The notes: generated from the letters alone by a model not told the origin. A DNA stretch of 27,635 bases from an uncultured Oscillospiraceae bacterium (GCA_910587135.1 CAJULF010000037.1:1-27635); one strand, 5' to 3'. Shown: positions 14,204 through 22,159, counted from the first letter of the stretch. Program-made: numbers and translations.

Positions 14204-14482
14204 ATGGGAAGAAGCGTTAAAAAGGGACCTTACGTCCAGGAGGCTCTTTATAAGAGAGTTCTTGCGATGAACGAGGCGGGAGAGAAGAAGGTTCTCAAGA
14301 CATGGAGCCGTTCTTCTACGATTTTCCCCGATTTCGTAGGTCACACGTTTGCCGTTCACGACGGCAGAAAGCATGTTCCAGTATACGTTACCGAGGATAT
14401 GGTAGGTCACAAGCTGGGTGAGTTTGCCCCCACAAGAACCTTCAAGGGTCACGCGGGAAGCAAAACTACGGGCAAGAAGTAA
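14204..14482 (+). CDS. rpsS: 30S ribosomal protein S19
   Basis: A 92-residue small-subunit head protein near the A site, pairing with S13. The start at 14204 (MGRSVKKGPYVQEALYKRV) is chosen because AAAGGA lies about 9 nt upstream and because the family begins there; an in-frame codon at 14174 would add ten unrelated residues. The core KTWSRSSTIFPDFVGHTFAVHDGRKHVPVYVTEDMVGHKLGEFAPTRTFKGH is complete. Confidence 0.97.
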   Translation: MGRSVKKGPYVQEALYKRVLAMNEAGEKKVLKTWSRSSTIFPDFVGHTFAVHDGRKHVPVYVTEDMVGHKLGEFAPTRTFKGHAGSKTTGKK

Positions 14483-14494
14483 GGAGGAGAAAAT

Positions 14495-14830
14495 ATGGAA
14501 GCGAGAGCTGAACTCAGACAGGTTCGTATTTCTCCGAGAAAGGTCGGCATAGTGCTGGATCTTATCAGAAACAAGCCTGTGGAGGTTGCGATGGCAATAC
14601 TCAACAATACCCCCAAGTCCGCTTGCGAGCCCCTCGCAAAGCTGCTCAAGTCCGCGGTTGCGAACGCAGAGAACAACCACAATATGGACACAAGCAATCT
14701 TTACGTTTCGGAGTGCTTCGTAGGCGCGGGCGTAACATTAAAGCGTATCAGACCTAAGGATCACGGCCGTGCTCACAGGATTCTCAAGAGAACGTCCAAC
14801 ATCACACTGGTTGTCAAAGAAGCTGAATAA
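14495..14830 (+). CDS. rplV: 50S ribosomal protein L22
   Basis: A 111-residue protein with a long beta hairpin reaching into the exit tunnel opposite L4. Typical segments are LRQVRISPRKVGIVLDLIRNKPVEVAMAILNNTPKSACEPLAKLLKSAVANAENNH and the tunnel hairpin LKRIRPKDHGRAHRILKRTSNIT. No hairpin deletion of the kind linked to macrolide resistance is seen. A strong AAGGAGG precedes the start. Confidence 0.98.
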   Translation: MEARAELRQVRISPRKVGIVLDLIRNKPVEVAMAILNNTPKSACEPLAKLLKSAVANAENNHNMDTSNLYVSECFVGAGVTLKRIRPKDHGRAHRILKRTSNITLVVKEAE

Positions 14831-14844
14831 GGAGGAGAATTACA

Positions 14845-15603
14845 ATGGGACAGAAGGTTAATCCACACGGTCTCAGAGTGGGTGTAATCAAGGATTGGGA
14901 TTCTCGCTGGTTTGCCAGCAAGGCGACCTTTGGTGATACACTTGTTGAGGACTACAAGATCCGCGAGGTTCTTAAAAAGAAGCTGTATAAGGCGGGCGTT
15001 CCCACTATCGAGATAGAGAGAACGGGCGATAAGGTAACCATCGCCATCAGCTGCGCAAAGCCCGGTATGGTTATCGGCGCTAAGGGCGCGGAGGTAGACA
15101 AGCTCAAGGGCGAGATGGAAAAGCTCACGGGCAAAAAGGTTGATATAAAGATAATCGAGGTCAAGAATCCCGACCTCAACGCTCAGCTGGTTGCGGAGAA
15201 CATCGCTCAGCAGCTGGAGGGACGCGTTTCCTTCCGCCGTGCTATGAAGCAGGTTATCGGCAGAACCATGAAGAGCGGCGCAAAGGGCATCAAGACAATG
15301 GTAAGCGGTCGTCTGGGCGGCGCGGAGATCGCGCGCAGCGAGAGCTACCATGAGGGCACAATCCCGCTTCAGACCCTTCGCGCGGACATCGACTACGGCG
15401 TAGCGAGAGCCAACACCACCTACGGCGTTATCGGCGTAAAGGTATGGATATATAAGGGCGAGGTTCTTAAGGGAGAGGTTCCCGCACAGAGGACCGAAAG
15501 ACCCGACAGACGCCGCAATGACAGAAACGGCGCGGGCAGAGGACGCGATGATCGCCGTCCCCGCAGACCCAGAGAAGCTAAAAAAGAAGGGGGTAACGAC
15601 TAA
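14845..15603 (+). CDS. rpsC: 30S ribosomal protein S3 with a long arginine-rich tail
   Basis: A 252-residue mRNA-entry-site protein. It has the N-terminal MGQKVNPHGLRVGVIKDWDSRWFA, a KH type 2 domain with VIGAKGAEVDKLKGEMEKLTG (the GxxG is IGAKG), and the S3 C-terminal domain ending near VWIYKGEVL (about residue 210). About 40 more residues follow (PAQRTERPDRRRNDRNGAGRGRDDRRPRRPREAK...), almost all Arg, Asp, Pro, Gly and Asn, longer than in Bacillus S3 (about 218 residues). The tail is probably disordered and may contact mRNA. The stop overlaps the rplP start. Confidence 0.97.
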   Translation: MGQKVNPHGLRVGVIKDWDSRWFASKATFGDTLVEDYKIREVLKKKLYKAGVPTIEIERTGDKVTIAISCAKPGMVIGAKGAEVDKLKGEMEKLTGKKVDIKIIEVKNPDLNAQLVAENIAQQLEGRVSFRRAMKQVIGRTMKSGAKGIKTMVSGRLGGAEIARSESYHEGTIPLQTLRADIDYGVARANTTYGVIGVKVWIYKGEVLKGEVPAQRTERPDRRRNDRNGAGRGRDDRRPRRPREAKKEGGND

Positions 15604-16025
15604 TGCTGCTTCCTAAGAGAGTAAAGTACAGAAGAGTACAGAGAGGCCGCCGCAAGGGTGTGGCTACAAGAGGCAACACAGTTTCCAACGGCGAGTACGG
15701 ATTGCAGGCGCTCGAAGCGTGCTGGATAAGATCCAACCAGATCGAGGCTGCCCGTATCGCGATGACGCGTTATATCAAGCGTGGCGGTCAGGTGTGGATT
15801 AAGATATTCCCCGACAAGCCCGTAACCACAAAGCCGCTTGGAACTCGTATGGGTTCCGGTAAGGGTTCTCCCGAATACTGGGTAGCGGTTGTAAAGCCCG
15901 GCAGAGTTATGTTCGAGATAGCGGGCGTTCCCGAGGAGACTGCGCGCGAGGCTATGCGTCTTGCAATGCACAAGCTCCCCATCAAGTGCAAATTTGTAAA
16001 GAAGGAAGACGGAGGTGAGCTTTAA
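15603..16025 (+). CDS. rplP: 50S ribosomal protein L16
   Basis: A 140-residue protein beside the A-site tRNA. The N-terminus MLLPKRVKYRRVQRGRRKG, the GEYGLQALEACWIRSNQIEAARIAMTRYIKRGGQVWIKIFP block and the functionally important loop PLGTRMGSGKGSPEYWVAVVKPGR are complete. It starts by TAATG overlap with rpsC and ends by TAATG overlap with rpmC, forming a coupled trio. Confidence 0.98.
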   Translation: MLLPKRVKYRRVQRGRRKGVATRGNTVSNGEYGLQALEACWIRSNQIEAARIAMTRYIKRGGQVWIKIFPDKPVTTKPLGTRMGSGKGSPEYWVAVVKPGRVMFEIAGVPEETAREAMRLAMHKLPIKCKFVKKEDGGEL

Positions 16026-16225
16026 TGAAGGCTTCGGAAATCAAATATCTTTCGGAAACAGAGCTTGAAACTAAGCTCGCCGAGCTTAAGCAGGAGCTTT
16101 TCAACCTGCGCTTCCAGCTCGCCGTAAACCAGCTTGACAACCCCACAAGAATAAAGGCGGTCAAGAAGGACATCGCTCGCATAAAGACTATTCAGCGCCA
16201 GCGCGAGCTTGCGGCTAACGATTGA
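16025..16225 (+). CDS. rpmC: 50S ribosomal protein L29
   Basis: A 66-residue two-helix protein near the tunnel exit. The sequence KASEIKYLSETELETKLAELKQELFNLRFQLAVNQLDNPTRIKAVKKDIARIKT is typical, including the FNLRFQ core. It overlaps the rplP stop. rpsQ follows after 20 nt. Confidence 0.97.
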   Translation: MKASEIKYLSETELETKLAELKQELFNLRFQLAVNQLDNPTRIKAVKKDIARIKTIQRQRELAAND

Positions 16226-16245
16226 GGAAGGAGGATAAGAACAAA

Positions 16246-16500
16246 ATGGAAAGAAATTTGAGAAAGACCAGAGTAGGCAGGGTTGTAAGCGACAAGATGG
16301 ATAAGACCATCGTCGTAGCAATCGAGGACAATGTTCGTCATCCTCTTTACAAGAAGATCGTAAAGCGCACCATCAAGCTGAAGGCACACGACGAACAGAA
16401 CACCTGCAGAATAGGAGACAGAGTTGAGATCATGGAAACTCGCCCCCTTTCCAAGGATAAGAGATGGCGTCTTGTAAATGTCATCGAGCGCGCTAAGTAA
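16246..16500 (+). CDS. rpsQ: 30S ribosomal protein S17
   Basis: An 84-residue primary binder of 16S rRNA. The start at 16246 (MERNLRKTRVGRVVSDKMDKTIVVAIE) is chosen because AAGGAGG lies upstream and matches the family start; an in-frame TTG at 16222 would swallow that site. The HPLYKKIVKRTIKLKAHDE and GDRVEIMETRPLSKDKRWRLVNVIE segments are complete. A small hairpin TCGTA/TACGA lies just before the rplN ribosome binding site downstream. Confidence 0.97.
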   Translation: MERNLRKTRVGRVVSDKMDKTIVVAIEDNVRHPLYKKIVKRTIKLKAHDEQNTCRIGDRVEIMETRPLSKDKRWRLVNVIERAK

Positions 16501-16544
16501 TTGGCGGTAAATAAATCGTAAATCTACGAAAGGAGTAGAATGTC

Positions 16545-16913
16545 ATGATTCAGATGCAGACAATGCTCAAGGTTGCCGACAACACGGGCGCGAAGGAGCT
16601 TATGTGTATCAGAGTGCTGGGCGGTACCCGCAGAAGATATGCAAACATCGGTGATGTTATAATTGCTTCCGTTAAAAAAGCTACACCCGGCGGCGTTGTA
16701 AAGAAGGGCGACGTTGTAAAGTGCGTTGTTGTTCGTTCCGCAAAGGGTCTCAGACGCGACGACGGAACATATATCCGCTTCGACGAGAATGCGGCGGTTA
16801 TAATAAAGGAGGACAAAAATCCGAGGGGAACTCGTATTTTTGGGCCGGTAGCGAGAGAGCTGCGCGATAAGGACTACATGAAGATCCTTTCGCTCGCTCC
16901 CGAAGTACTGTAA
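16545..16913 (+). CDS. rplN: 50S ribosomal protein L14
   Basis: A 122-residue protein of the subunit interface and the binding site of silencing factor RsfS. It starts MIQMQTMLKVADNTGAKELMCIRVLGG and ends FGPVARELRDKDYMKILSLAPEVL, both diagnostic. AAAGGAG is upstream; rplX follows after 13 nt. Confidence 0.98.
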   Translation: MIQMQTMLKVADNTGAKELMCIRVLGGTRRRYANIGDVIIASVKKATPGGVVKKGDVVKCVVVRSAKGLRRDDGTYIRFDENAAVIIKEDKNPRGTRIFGPVARELRDKDYMKILSLAPEVL

Positions 16914-16926
16914 AGGAGGACCTGAA

Positions 16927-17247
16927 ATGAACAGCTTAAACATCAAGACCGGCGATAAGGTTCAGGTCATCAGCGGCGCGGAAAAGGGCAGCAAGGGTAA
17001 GGTTGTGCAGGTTTCCGCAAAGGAGGGCAAGGTTATCGTTGAGGGCGTGAACATGGTAACAAAGCATGTTAAGCCCAAGCAGGCGGGTCAGCTCGGCGGC
17101 AGAATCCAGGCGGAGGGCGCTATGTACGCTTCCAAGGTAATGCTGGTTTGCCCCAAGTGCGACAAGACCACCAGAGTTGCTCACAAGATTCAGGACGGCA
17201 AGAAGATCAGAGTATGCAAGCACTGCGGTGCGGAGCTTAAGTACTGA
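16927..17247 (+). CDS. rplX: 50S ribosomal protein L24
   Basis: A 106-residue assembly initiator. A KOW motif occupies the N-terminus (KTGDKVQVISGAEKGSKGKVVQV) and an intact zinc-ribbon-like set of four cysteines the C-terminus (CPKC at about 77-80 and CKHC at about 98-101), common in Bacillota. AAAGGAGG precedes it. It is followed by an 89-nt junction before rplE. Confidence 0.97.
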   Translation: MNSLNIKTGDKVQVISGAEKGSKGKVVQVSAKEGKVIVEGVNMVTKHVKPKQAGQLGGRIQAEGAMYASKVMLVCPKCDKTTRVAHKIQDGKKIRVCKHCGAELKY

Positions 17248-17336
17248 TATCGCTTTGAGATCGGTCGGATACAAGCAGTGCGGCATGAACAATATTGCGC
17301 GCATTAAAATCCGGCTGTCAGATAGGAGAAAAAACA
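17248..17336 (+). promoter_or_regulatory. Possible control region before rplE
   Basis: An 89-nt junction in an otherwise tight run. CGGAT (about 17268-17272) can pair with ATCCG (about 17309-17313) around a weaker inner TGCG/CGCA pairing. In E. coli S8 represses the spc operon by binding at the rplX-rplE junction, the same place. I see the position and the pairing but no confirmed S8 core, so this is an inference from location. Confidence 0.3.
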
Positions 17337-17876
17337 ATGGCAAGAATGAAGGATTTCTATAAAGAATCCGTTGCTCCCGCGCTTTTCAAGAAATTCGGCT
17401 ACAAGTCTGTAATGCAGACCCCGAAGCTTGACAAGATCGTAGTCAACGTAGGCTGCGGCGAAGCGAAGGAGAACGCGAAGATCATAGAGAACGTTTCCAA
17501 TGAGCTGGCGACGATCACCGGACAGAAGCCCGTGCCCTGCCGCGCTAAGAAGTCGGTTGCGAACTTCAAGCTCAGAGAGGGTCAGGTAATCGGCGTAAAG
17601 GTTACTCTGCGCGGCGATATCATGTACGAGTTCCTCGACAGACTCTTCAACGTTGCTCTTCCCCGTGTACGCGACTTCAGAGGTATCAACCCCAACTCTT
17701 TCGACGGCAGAGGAAACTATTCCATGGGTCTTAAGGAGCAGCTGATATTCCCCGAGATCGAGTACGATAAGATCGATGCGGTACGCGGCATGGACATCAA
17801 CTTTATCACCACCGCGAAGACCGATGAAGAAGCGAGAGAGCTGCTCACCCTTATGGGCGCTCCCTTTGAGAAGTAA
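17337..17876 (+). CDS. rplE: 50S ribosomal protein L5
   Basis: A 179-residue protein of the 5S rRNA complex contacting S13 across the interface. The start at 17337 (MARMKDFYKESVAPALFKKFGYKSVMQTPKLDKIVVNVG) has AGGAG 8 nt upstream; an upstream in-frame TTG at 17295 is not supported. The GVKVTLRGDIMYEFLDRLFNVALPRVRDFRGI and GRGNYSMGLKEQLIFPEI blocks are complete. Confidence 0.97.
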   Translation: MARMKDFYKESVAPALFKKFGYKSVMQTPKLDKIVVNVGCGEAKENAKIIENVSNELATITGQKPVPCRAKKSVANFKLREGQVIGVKVTLRGDIMYEFLDRLFNVALPRVRDFRGINPNSFDGRGNYSMGLKEQLIFPEIEYDKIDAVRGMDINFITTAKTDEEARELLTLMGAPFEK

Positions 17877-17897
17877 AGAAAGGACGCAGTATCGGTT

Positions 17898-18083
17898 ATG
17901 GCAAAGAAGTCATTAAAAGCTAAGCAGCAGAGAGCGCCCAAGTTCTCTACACGCGCTTATAACAGATGCAAGCTCTGCGGCAGACCTCATGCGTACCTGC
18001 GCAAGTTCGGCATTTGCAGAATCTGCTTCAGAGAGCTTGCCTACAAGGGTCAGATTCCCGGCGTAAAGAAGGCAAGCTGGTAA
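17898..18083 (+). CDS. rpsZ: 30S ribosomal protein S14, zinc type
   Basis: A 61-residue short-form S14. The zinc ligands are the CKLC and CRIC pairs, spaced C-x2-C-x12-C-x2-C (about 24-42). This is the zinc-dependent C+ form normal in Bacillota and a zinc sink for the cell. It begins MAKKSLKAKQQRAPKFSTRAYNRC. A 162-nt structured junction follows before rpsH. Confidence 0.97.
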   Translation: MAKKSLKAKQQRAPKFSTRAYNRCKLCGRPHAYLRKFGICRICFRELAYKGQIPGVKKASW

Positions 18084-18089
18084 TCAAAG

Positions 18090-18183
18090 GTAAGAGGCAA
18101 GGGCTTCTTACGGATTTATGTCCCCTCGCCGGGCGGGTTTTTGGATAGAATAAAGCCCGGCTTAATATAGCCCCTTCGGGGGC
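18090..18183 (+). promoter_or_regulatory. Three-hairpin element between rpsZ and rpsH
   Basis: Three successive hairpins: GTAAGAGGC/GCTTCTTAC with one G-U (18090-18111), GCCGGGC/GCCCGGC with a 20-nt loop (18128-18161), and GCCCC-TTCG-GGGGC (18170-18183), a very stable C(UUCG)G tetraloop. No T run follows the third, so it is not a standard terminator. The rpsH ribosome binding site lies about 50 nt further on. The element may set the dose of S8 and downstream products, or stabilise the mRNA after processing. Confidence 0.5.
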
Positions 18184-18245
18184 AAATAATGATAGTACGA
18201 CGGGCAATCGGTTCCGTAACGGCTTTCGTAATAGGAGGTAAATGA

Positions 18246-18644
18246 ATGCAGATCACTGATACTATCGCAGATATGCTTACGAGAATTCGTAACGCTAACT
18301 CTGCAAAGCATCCTTCTGTTGATGTTCCTGCTTCCAACGTTAAAAAGCAGATCGCCCAGATTCTTCTGGACGAGGGCTACATCAAGGCTTTCAAGGTTAT
18401 TGATGACAACAAGCAGGGTATCATCAGAGTGACTCTCAAGTACACAGACACCAAGGCGCAGGTAATCACCGGCTTACGCCGCGTTTCCAAGCCCGGTCTG
18501 CGGATCTACTCAAACTGCAAGGATATGCCTAAGGTAATGAAGGGGCTCGGTATCGCTATCGTGTCCACATCCAAGGGCATCATGACCGACAAGAAGGCTC
18601 GCGAGCTCAATGTCGGCGGCGAAGTTCTTGCGTTTATCTGGTAA
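18246..18644 (+). CDS. rpsH: 30S ribosomal protein S8
   Basis: A 132-residue central-domain 16S rRNA binder, the spc-operon repressor in E. coli. It begins MQITDTIADMLTRIRNANSAKHPSVDVPASNVKKQIAQILLDEGYI and ends with STSKGIMTDKKARELNVGGEVLAFIW, both diagnostic. AGGAGGT is upstream; rplF follows after 17 nt. Confidence 0.98.
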   Translation: MQITDTIADMLTRIRNANSAKHPSVDVPASNVKKQIAQILLDEGYIKAFKVIDDNKQGIIRVTLKYTDTKAQVITGLRRVSKPGLRIYSNCKDMPKVMKGLGIAIVSTSKGIMTDKKARELNVGGEVLAFIW

Positions 18645-18661
18645 TAAGGAGGAATAGTAAT

Positions 18662-19207
18662 ATGTCCAGAATCGGTAAAAAGCCTATTACTGTTCCCGCA
18701 GGCGTTGATGTGAAAATCGACGGCTCTGTTGTTACGGTAAAGGGTCCCAAGGGTTCCCTTACAAAGGAATTCAACAAAATTATAAACATTGCTCAGGAGG
18801 GCAGCGAGATCATCGTTACCCGTCCCGATGACGAGAACGTCAGCAAATCGCTCCACGGTCTTACGAGAACGCTTATCAACAACATGGTTGTAGGCGTTAC
18901 CGAAGGCTTCAAGAAGGAGCTTGAAATCAACGGCGTCGGCTTCAGATGCCAGAAGAACGGCAAGGACGTCGTAATGAATCTCGGCTTCTCGCACCAGGTA
19001 ACCGTTTCGGATACCGACGATGTAAAGCTGGAGGTTCCCGCTCCCAACAAGATCATTGTTACGGGTATCGACAAGCAGAAGGTAGGACAGTATGCTTCCG
19101 AGATAAGAGGCAAGCGTCCCCCCGAGCCGTATAAGGGCAAGGGAATCAAGTACGCCGACGAAGTTATCCGCCGCAAGGAAGGTAAAGCGGGTAAGGGTAA
19201 GAAATAA
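18662..19207 (+). CDS. rplF: 50S ribosomal protein L6
   Basis: A 181-residue protein near the factor-binding site. Two related domains are visible: MSRIGKKPITVPAGVDVKIDGSVVTVKGPKGSL, and the C-terminal KLEVPAPNKIIVTGIDKQKVGQYASEIRGKRPPEPYKGKGIKYADEVIRRKEGK signature. The length is normal. rplR follows after 27 nt. Confidence 0.98.
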   Translation: MSRIGKKPITVPAGVDVKIDGSVVTVKGPKGSLTKEFNKIINIAQEGSEIIVTRPDDENVSKSLHGLTRTLINNMVVGVTEGFKKELEINGVGFRCQKNGKDVVMNLGFSHQVTVSDTDDVKLEVPAPNKIIVTGIDKQKVGQYASEIRGKRPPEPYKGKGIKYADEVIRRKEGKAGKGKK

Positions 19208-19234
19208 TCCCCGGTATGAAAGGACTGAAACGAA

Positions 19235-19594
19235 ATGGTTAAAAGCATTGATAAAAACAAGAGCAGACTGCGCCGTCACAAGCGCGTCCGCGGAAAGATC
19301 AACGGCACTGCGGAGTGCCCGAGACTTAATGTTTTCCGTTCTTCTCAGCACATTTACGCGCAGATCATTGACGACGTAAAGGGCGTTACGCTTGCCGCGG
19401 CTTCCTCCACCGAAAAGGGCTTTGACGGCTACGGCGGAAACGTAGAGGCTGCCAAGAAGGTTGGTCTGATGATAGCCGAAAAGGCTAAGGCGGCAGGTAT
19501 CACCGACGTCGTATTCGACAGAGGCGGCTATGTGTACCACGGCAGAGTTGCTGCTCTCGCCGAGGGCGCAAGAGAAGGCGGACTTAATTTCTGA
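19235..19594 (+). CDS. rplR: 50S ribosomal protein L18
   Basis: A 119-residue 5S rRNA-binding protein working with L5. It begins with the basic KNKSRLRRHKRVRGKINGTAECPRLNVFRSSQHIYAQIIDDVKGVTLAAAS and ends with VVFDRGGYVYHGRVAALAEGAREGGLNF, the family signature. AAAGGA precedes the ATG by about 11 nt. Confidence 0.98.
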   Translation: MVKSIDKNKSRLRRHKRVRGKINGTAECPRLNVFRSSQHIYAQIIDDVKGVTLAAASSTEKGFDGYGGNVEAAKKVGLMIAEKAKAAGITDVVFDRGGYVYHGRVAALAEGAREGGLNF

Positions 19595-19609
19595 TAAGGA
19601 GGGACAAAC

Positions 19610-20110
19610 TTGGCAAATATGGAAGTAAACGAAAACGAGCTTCAGGAAAAGGTTGTATATATCAACCGTGTTTCCAAGACTGTAAAAGGCGGACGTATCA
19701 TGAAGTTCTCCGCGCTGGTGGTTGTCGGTGACGGCAACGGCACAGTCGGCTTCGGCATGGGCAAGTCCAACGAGGTTCCCGACGCTATCCGCAAGGGCAT
19801 TGAGGACGCTAAGAAGAATCTTAAGAAGATCGCTCTCAAGGGAACTACCATTCCCCACGAGATCACGGGCAAATTCGGCGCAGGCGCAGTTCTCATGCGT
19901 CCCGCTCCCGAGGGTACCGGCGTTATCGCGGGCGGTCCCGTTCGTGCGGTTATCGAGATGGCAGGCATAAAGAACATCCGTACAAAGTCCCTGCGCTCCA
20001 ATAACCCCTGCAACGTTGTACGCGCAACCATGCAGGGTCTGACTTCGCTGAGAACAGCGGAGGAGGTTGCTGCGCTGAGAGGCAAGTCGGTCAAGGAAAT
20101 TTTAGGCTAA
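19610..20110 (+). CDS. rpsE: 30S ribosomal protein S5, TTG start
   Basis: A 166-residue accuracy protein of the mRNA entry channel. The start is read as TTG at 19610 because AAGGAGG lies 7 nt upstream of it; the next in-frame ATG (19619) would sit 16 nt away. The double-stranded-RNA-binding-like N domain (VVYINRVSKTVKGGRIMKFSALVVVGDGNGTVGFGMGKSNEVPDAIRKG) and the C domain (GAGAVLMRPAPEGTGVIAGGPVRAVIEMAGIKNIRTKSLRSNNPCNVVRAT) are complete. Confidence 0.96.
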   Translation: MANMEVNENELQEKVVYINRVSKTVKGGRIMKFSALVVVGDGNGTVGFGMGKSNEVPDAIRKGIEDAKKNLKKIALKGTTIPHEITGKFGAGAVLMRPAPEGTGVIAGGPVRAVIEMAGIKNIRTKSLRSNNPCNVVRATMQGLTSLRTAEEVAALRGKSVKEILG

Positions 20111-20130
20111 GCGCGAAAGGAAGAAATACA

Positions 20131-20307
20131 ATGGCTCTTAAAATAACGCTTGTACGCTCGTTGAACAGCTGCAAGAAGAATCAGATTGCCACCGCGTATT
20201 CTCTTGGACTGCGCAAGGTTAATTCTGTAACAACTCAGCCCGACAACGAGGCTACAAAGGGAAAGATCAAGACTATCGCTCACCTGGTAAAGGTTGAAGA
20301 GGTTTGA
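20131..20307 (+). CDS. rpmD: 50S ribosomal protein L30
   Basis: A 58-residue protein read directly from the DNA: it begins MALKITLVRSLNSCKKNQIA, continues TAYSLGLRKVNSVTTQPDNE and ends HLVKVEEV-stop. The LVRS, QIATAYSLGLRKVN and IAHLVKVEEV segments are typical of L30. AAAGGA lies about 9 nt before the ATG. Its place between rpsE and rplO is the universal one. Confidence 0.95.
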   Translation: MALKITLVRSLNSCKKNQIATAYSLGLRKVNSVTTQPDNEATKGKIKTIAHLVKVEEV

Positions 20308-20368
20308 TTATTCAAGACGCATCGCGCGTCGACACAATTCTAAAATTTACTAGGGGGTGCAAACCAGT

Positions 20369-20812
20369 ATGAAGCTACACGAATTACAGCCCGCTTATGG
20401 CTCTGTAAAGGACGTTAAGCGTATCGGACGCGGTCACGGCTCCGGCAACGGCAAGACGGCAGGCAAGGGTCATAAGGGTCAGAAGGCACGTTCGGGCGGC
20501 TCTATCAGACCCGGTTTTGAAGGCGGTCAGATGCCTCTCCAGAGAAGAATGCCTAAAAGAGGCTTTAACAATATCTTCGCCAAGGAGTATGCTGCCGTAA
20601 ACATTTCCGAGCTTGAAAAGCGCTTTGAAAGCGGCGCGGTCATCGACGCTGCGGCTCTTATCGAGAGCGGCGCTATCAAGGACGCTAAAGACGGCGTTAA
20701 AATTCTGGGCAACGGCGAGCTTACAAAGAGCTTGACCGTAAAGGCTGCCAAGTTCACCGCGGCGGCACAGGAAAAAATTGAAAAGGCAGGCGGAAAGGCA
20801 GAGGTGATGTAA
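20369..20812 (+). CDS. rplO: 50S ribosomal protein L15
   Basis: A 147-residue assembly protein. The start at 20369 (MKLHELQPAYGSVKDVKRIGRGHGSGNGKTAGKGHKGQKARSGG) fits the family and has AGGGGGTG upstream; an in-frame GTG at 20357 lies inside that site. The Gly/Lys-rich N-terminal extension and the C-terminal globular domain with KILGNGELTKSLTVKAAKFTAAAQEKIEKAGGKAEVM are complete. Its stop overlaps the secY start by one base. Confidence 0.97.
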   Translation: MKLHELQPAYGSVKDVKRIGRGHGSGNGKTAGKGHKGQKARSGGSIRPGFEGGQMPLQRRMPKRGFNNIFAKEYAAVNISELEKRFESGAVIDAAALIESGAIKDAKDGVKILGNGELTKSLTVKAAKFTAAAQEKIEKAGGKAEVM

Positions 20813-22158
20813 TGAACGGAATGTTCTCAGTCTTTCGCAATGCGTGGGTTGACACTCAGCTGCGTAAAAAGATTTTGTACACACTGTTTATCATCATCCT
20901 TTTCCGCTTAGGCTCAAACATCTTTGTTCCTTTTCTTGACAACGGCTCCATATCGGAAATGATGAGCGGCGCCTCGCTGCTTAACTATCTTGATGTCATG
21001 ACGGGCGGCTCGCTCGGAAGAGGAACACTGCTGGCGATGTCAATCACGCCTTATATCAACGCGTCGATCATCATCCAGCTGCTTACGGTCGCGATACCTC
21101 CGTTGGAGAAGCTCTCCAAAGAGGGCGACGAGGGCAGAAAGAAAATCAACACGATAACGAAATTTGTTGCGTTGGGCATAGCGATATTCCAGGCGACCGC
21201 TTTCTACTTTACGCTGAGGAACGGCATAAACGCCGAGGGCTCGCCCCACCGCGCGGTGCTGAAGTACGGTGACGTCTTTGATACCACCAGCGACACATTC
21301 TCGGTTATTCTGTCGGCAATTGTTATAATATCCTGCTTTGTGGCGGGCGCTTCGCTGATTATCTGGCTTGGCGACCGTATCAACGAAAAGGGCATAGGCA
21401 ACGGTATCTCCATGATACTCTTCGCGGGTATCGTTTCGAGAATACCCAACACGATAGGATACTTTATAGATATGTGCAAGGAGGATATGAAGAATATCAT
21501 CTTTGTGGCGATTATCGTGATTATCTTCGCGGCGATGATCTGGTTCGTCATTCTGATGACAAACGCGGAGCGCAGGATCCCGGTCCAGTACGCAAAGCGG
21601 GTTGTCGGAAGAAAAATGTACGGCGGTCAGTCAACTCATATACCGATAAAGGTTGCAATGTCGGGTGTTATGCCTATAATCTTTGCAATGTCACTTATGA
21701 GCCTGCCGCAGACGATATGCTACTTTTTCGGCATTGACGGCACGAAAGACAGCTTCTGGGACGGCTTTGTAAGATTTTTCAGCCAGAACAGCCCCGCCTA
21801 CGCGGTAATTTACTTTGTGCTGATCATTGCGTTCAACTATTTCTACGTTTCCATTTCCTACAATCCTGTTGAGATAGCGAACAACCTCAAGAAGAACAAC
21901 GGCGCTATCCCGGGTTACAGACCCGGCAAGCCCACGTCGGACTTCATCTATAACTCACTCAACAAGATTACGCTTATCGGCGCGATATTCCTCGGAATTA
22001 TCGCGATATTCCCAATAATCTTCTCTCTCTGCACGGGAATGACGGGCGTGAGCCTCGGCGGTACGACGATGCTTATCGTTGTCGGCGTTGCGCTTGAAAC
22101 CGTTCGTTCGCTGGAGAGCCAGATTATGATGCGTCATCACCCGGGCTTCCTGGATTAA
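20812..22158 (+). CDS. secY: Preprotein translocase subunit SecY
   Basis: A 448-residue, ten-helix membrane protein forming the Sec channel with SecE and SecG. The N-terminal LRKKILYTLFIIILFRLGSNIFVPFLD, the plug-region MTGGSLGRGTLLAMSITPYINASIIIQLLTVAIPPLEKLSKEGDEGRKKI, the GIGNGISMILFAGIV helix, and the C-terminal cytoplasmic loop with VEIANNLKKNNGAIPGYRPGKPTSDFI and VALETVRSLESQIMMRHHPGFL are all present. Translation is coupled to rplO by TAATG. A 184-nt junction with a large palindrome and switch-like hairpins separates it from adk. Confidence 0.97.
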   Translation: MNGMFSVFRNAWVDTQLRKKILYTLFIIILFRLGSNIFVPFLDNGSISEMMSGASLLNYLDVMTGGSLGRGTLLAMSITPYINASIIIQLLTVAIPPLEKLSKEGDEGRKKINTITKFVALGIAIFQATAFYFTLRNGINAEGSPHRAVLKYGDVFDTTSDTFSVILSAIVIISCFVAGASLIIWLGDRINEKGIGNGISMILFAGIVSRIPNTIGYFIDMCKEDMKNIIFVAIIVIIFAAMIWFVILMTNAERRIPVQYAKRVVGRKMYGGQSTHIPIKVAMSGVMPIIFAMSLMSLPQTICYFFGIDGTKDSFWDGFVRFFSQNSPAYAVIYFVLIIAFNYFYVSISYNPVEIANNLKKNNGAIPGYRPGKPTSDFIYNSLNKITLIGAIFLGIIAIFPIIFSLCTGMTGVSLGGTTMLIVVGVALETVRSLESQIMMRHHPGFLD

Positions 22159-22159
22159 T

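Noticed and set aside
13292..14680. A 462-codon open frame on the minus strand
   Set aside because: It lies antisense across rplB, rpsS and rplV, has no ribosome binding site or family resemblance, and is a mirror effect of the biased codons of highly expressed genes.
18506..19858. A 450-codon open frame on the minus strand
   Set aside because: It is antisense to rpsH, rplF, rplR and rpsE, which are certain. Its product looks like no protein family.
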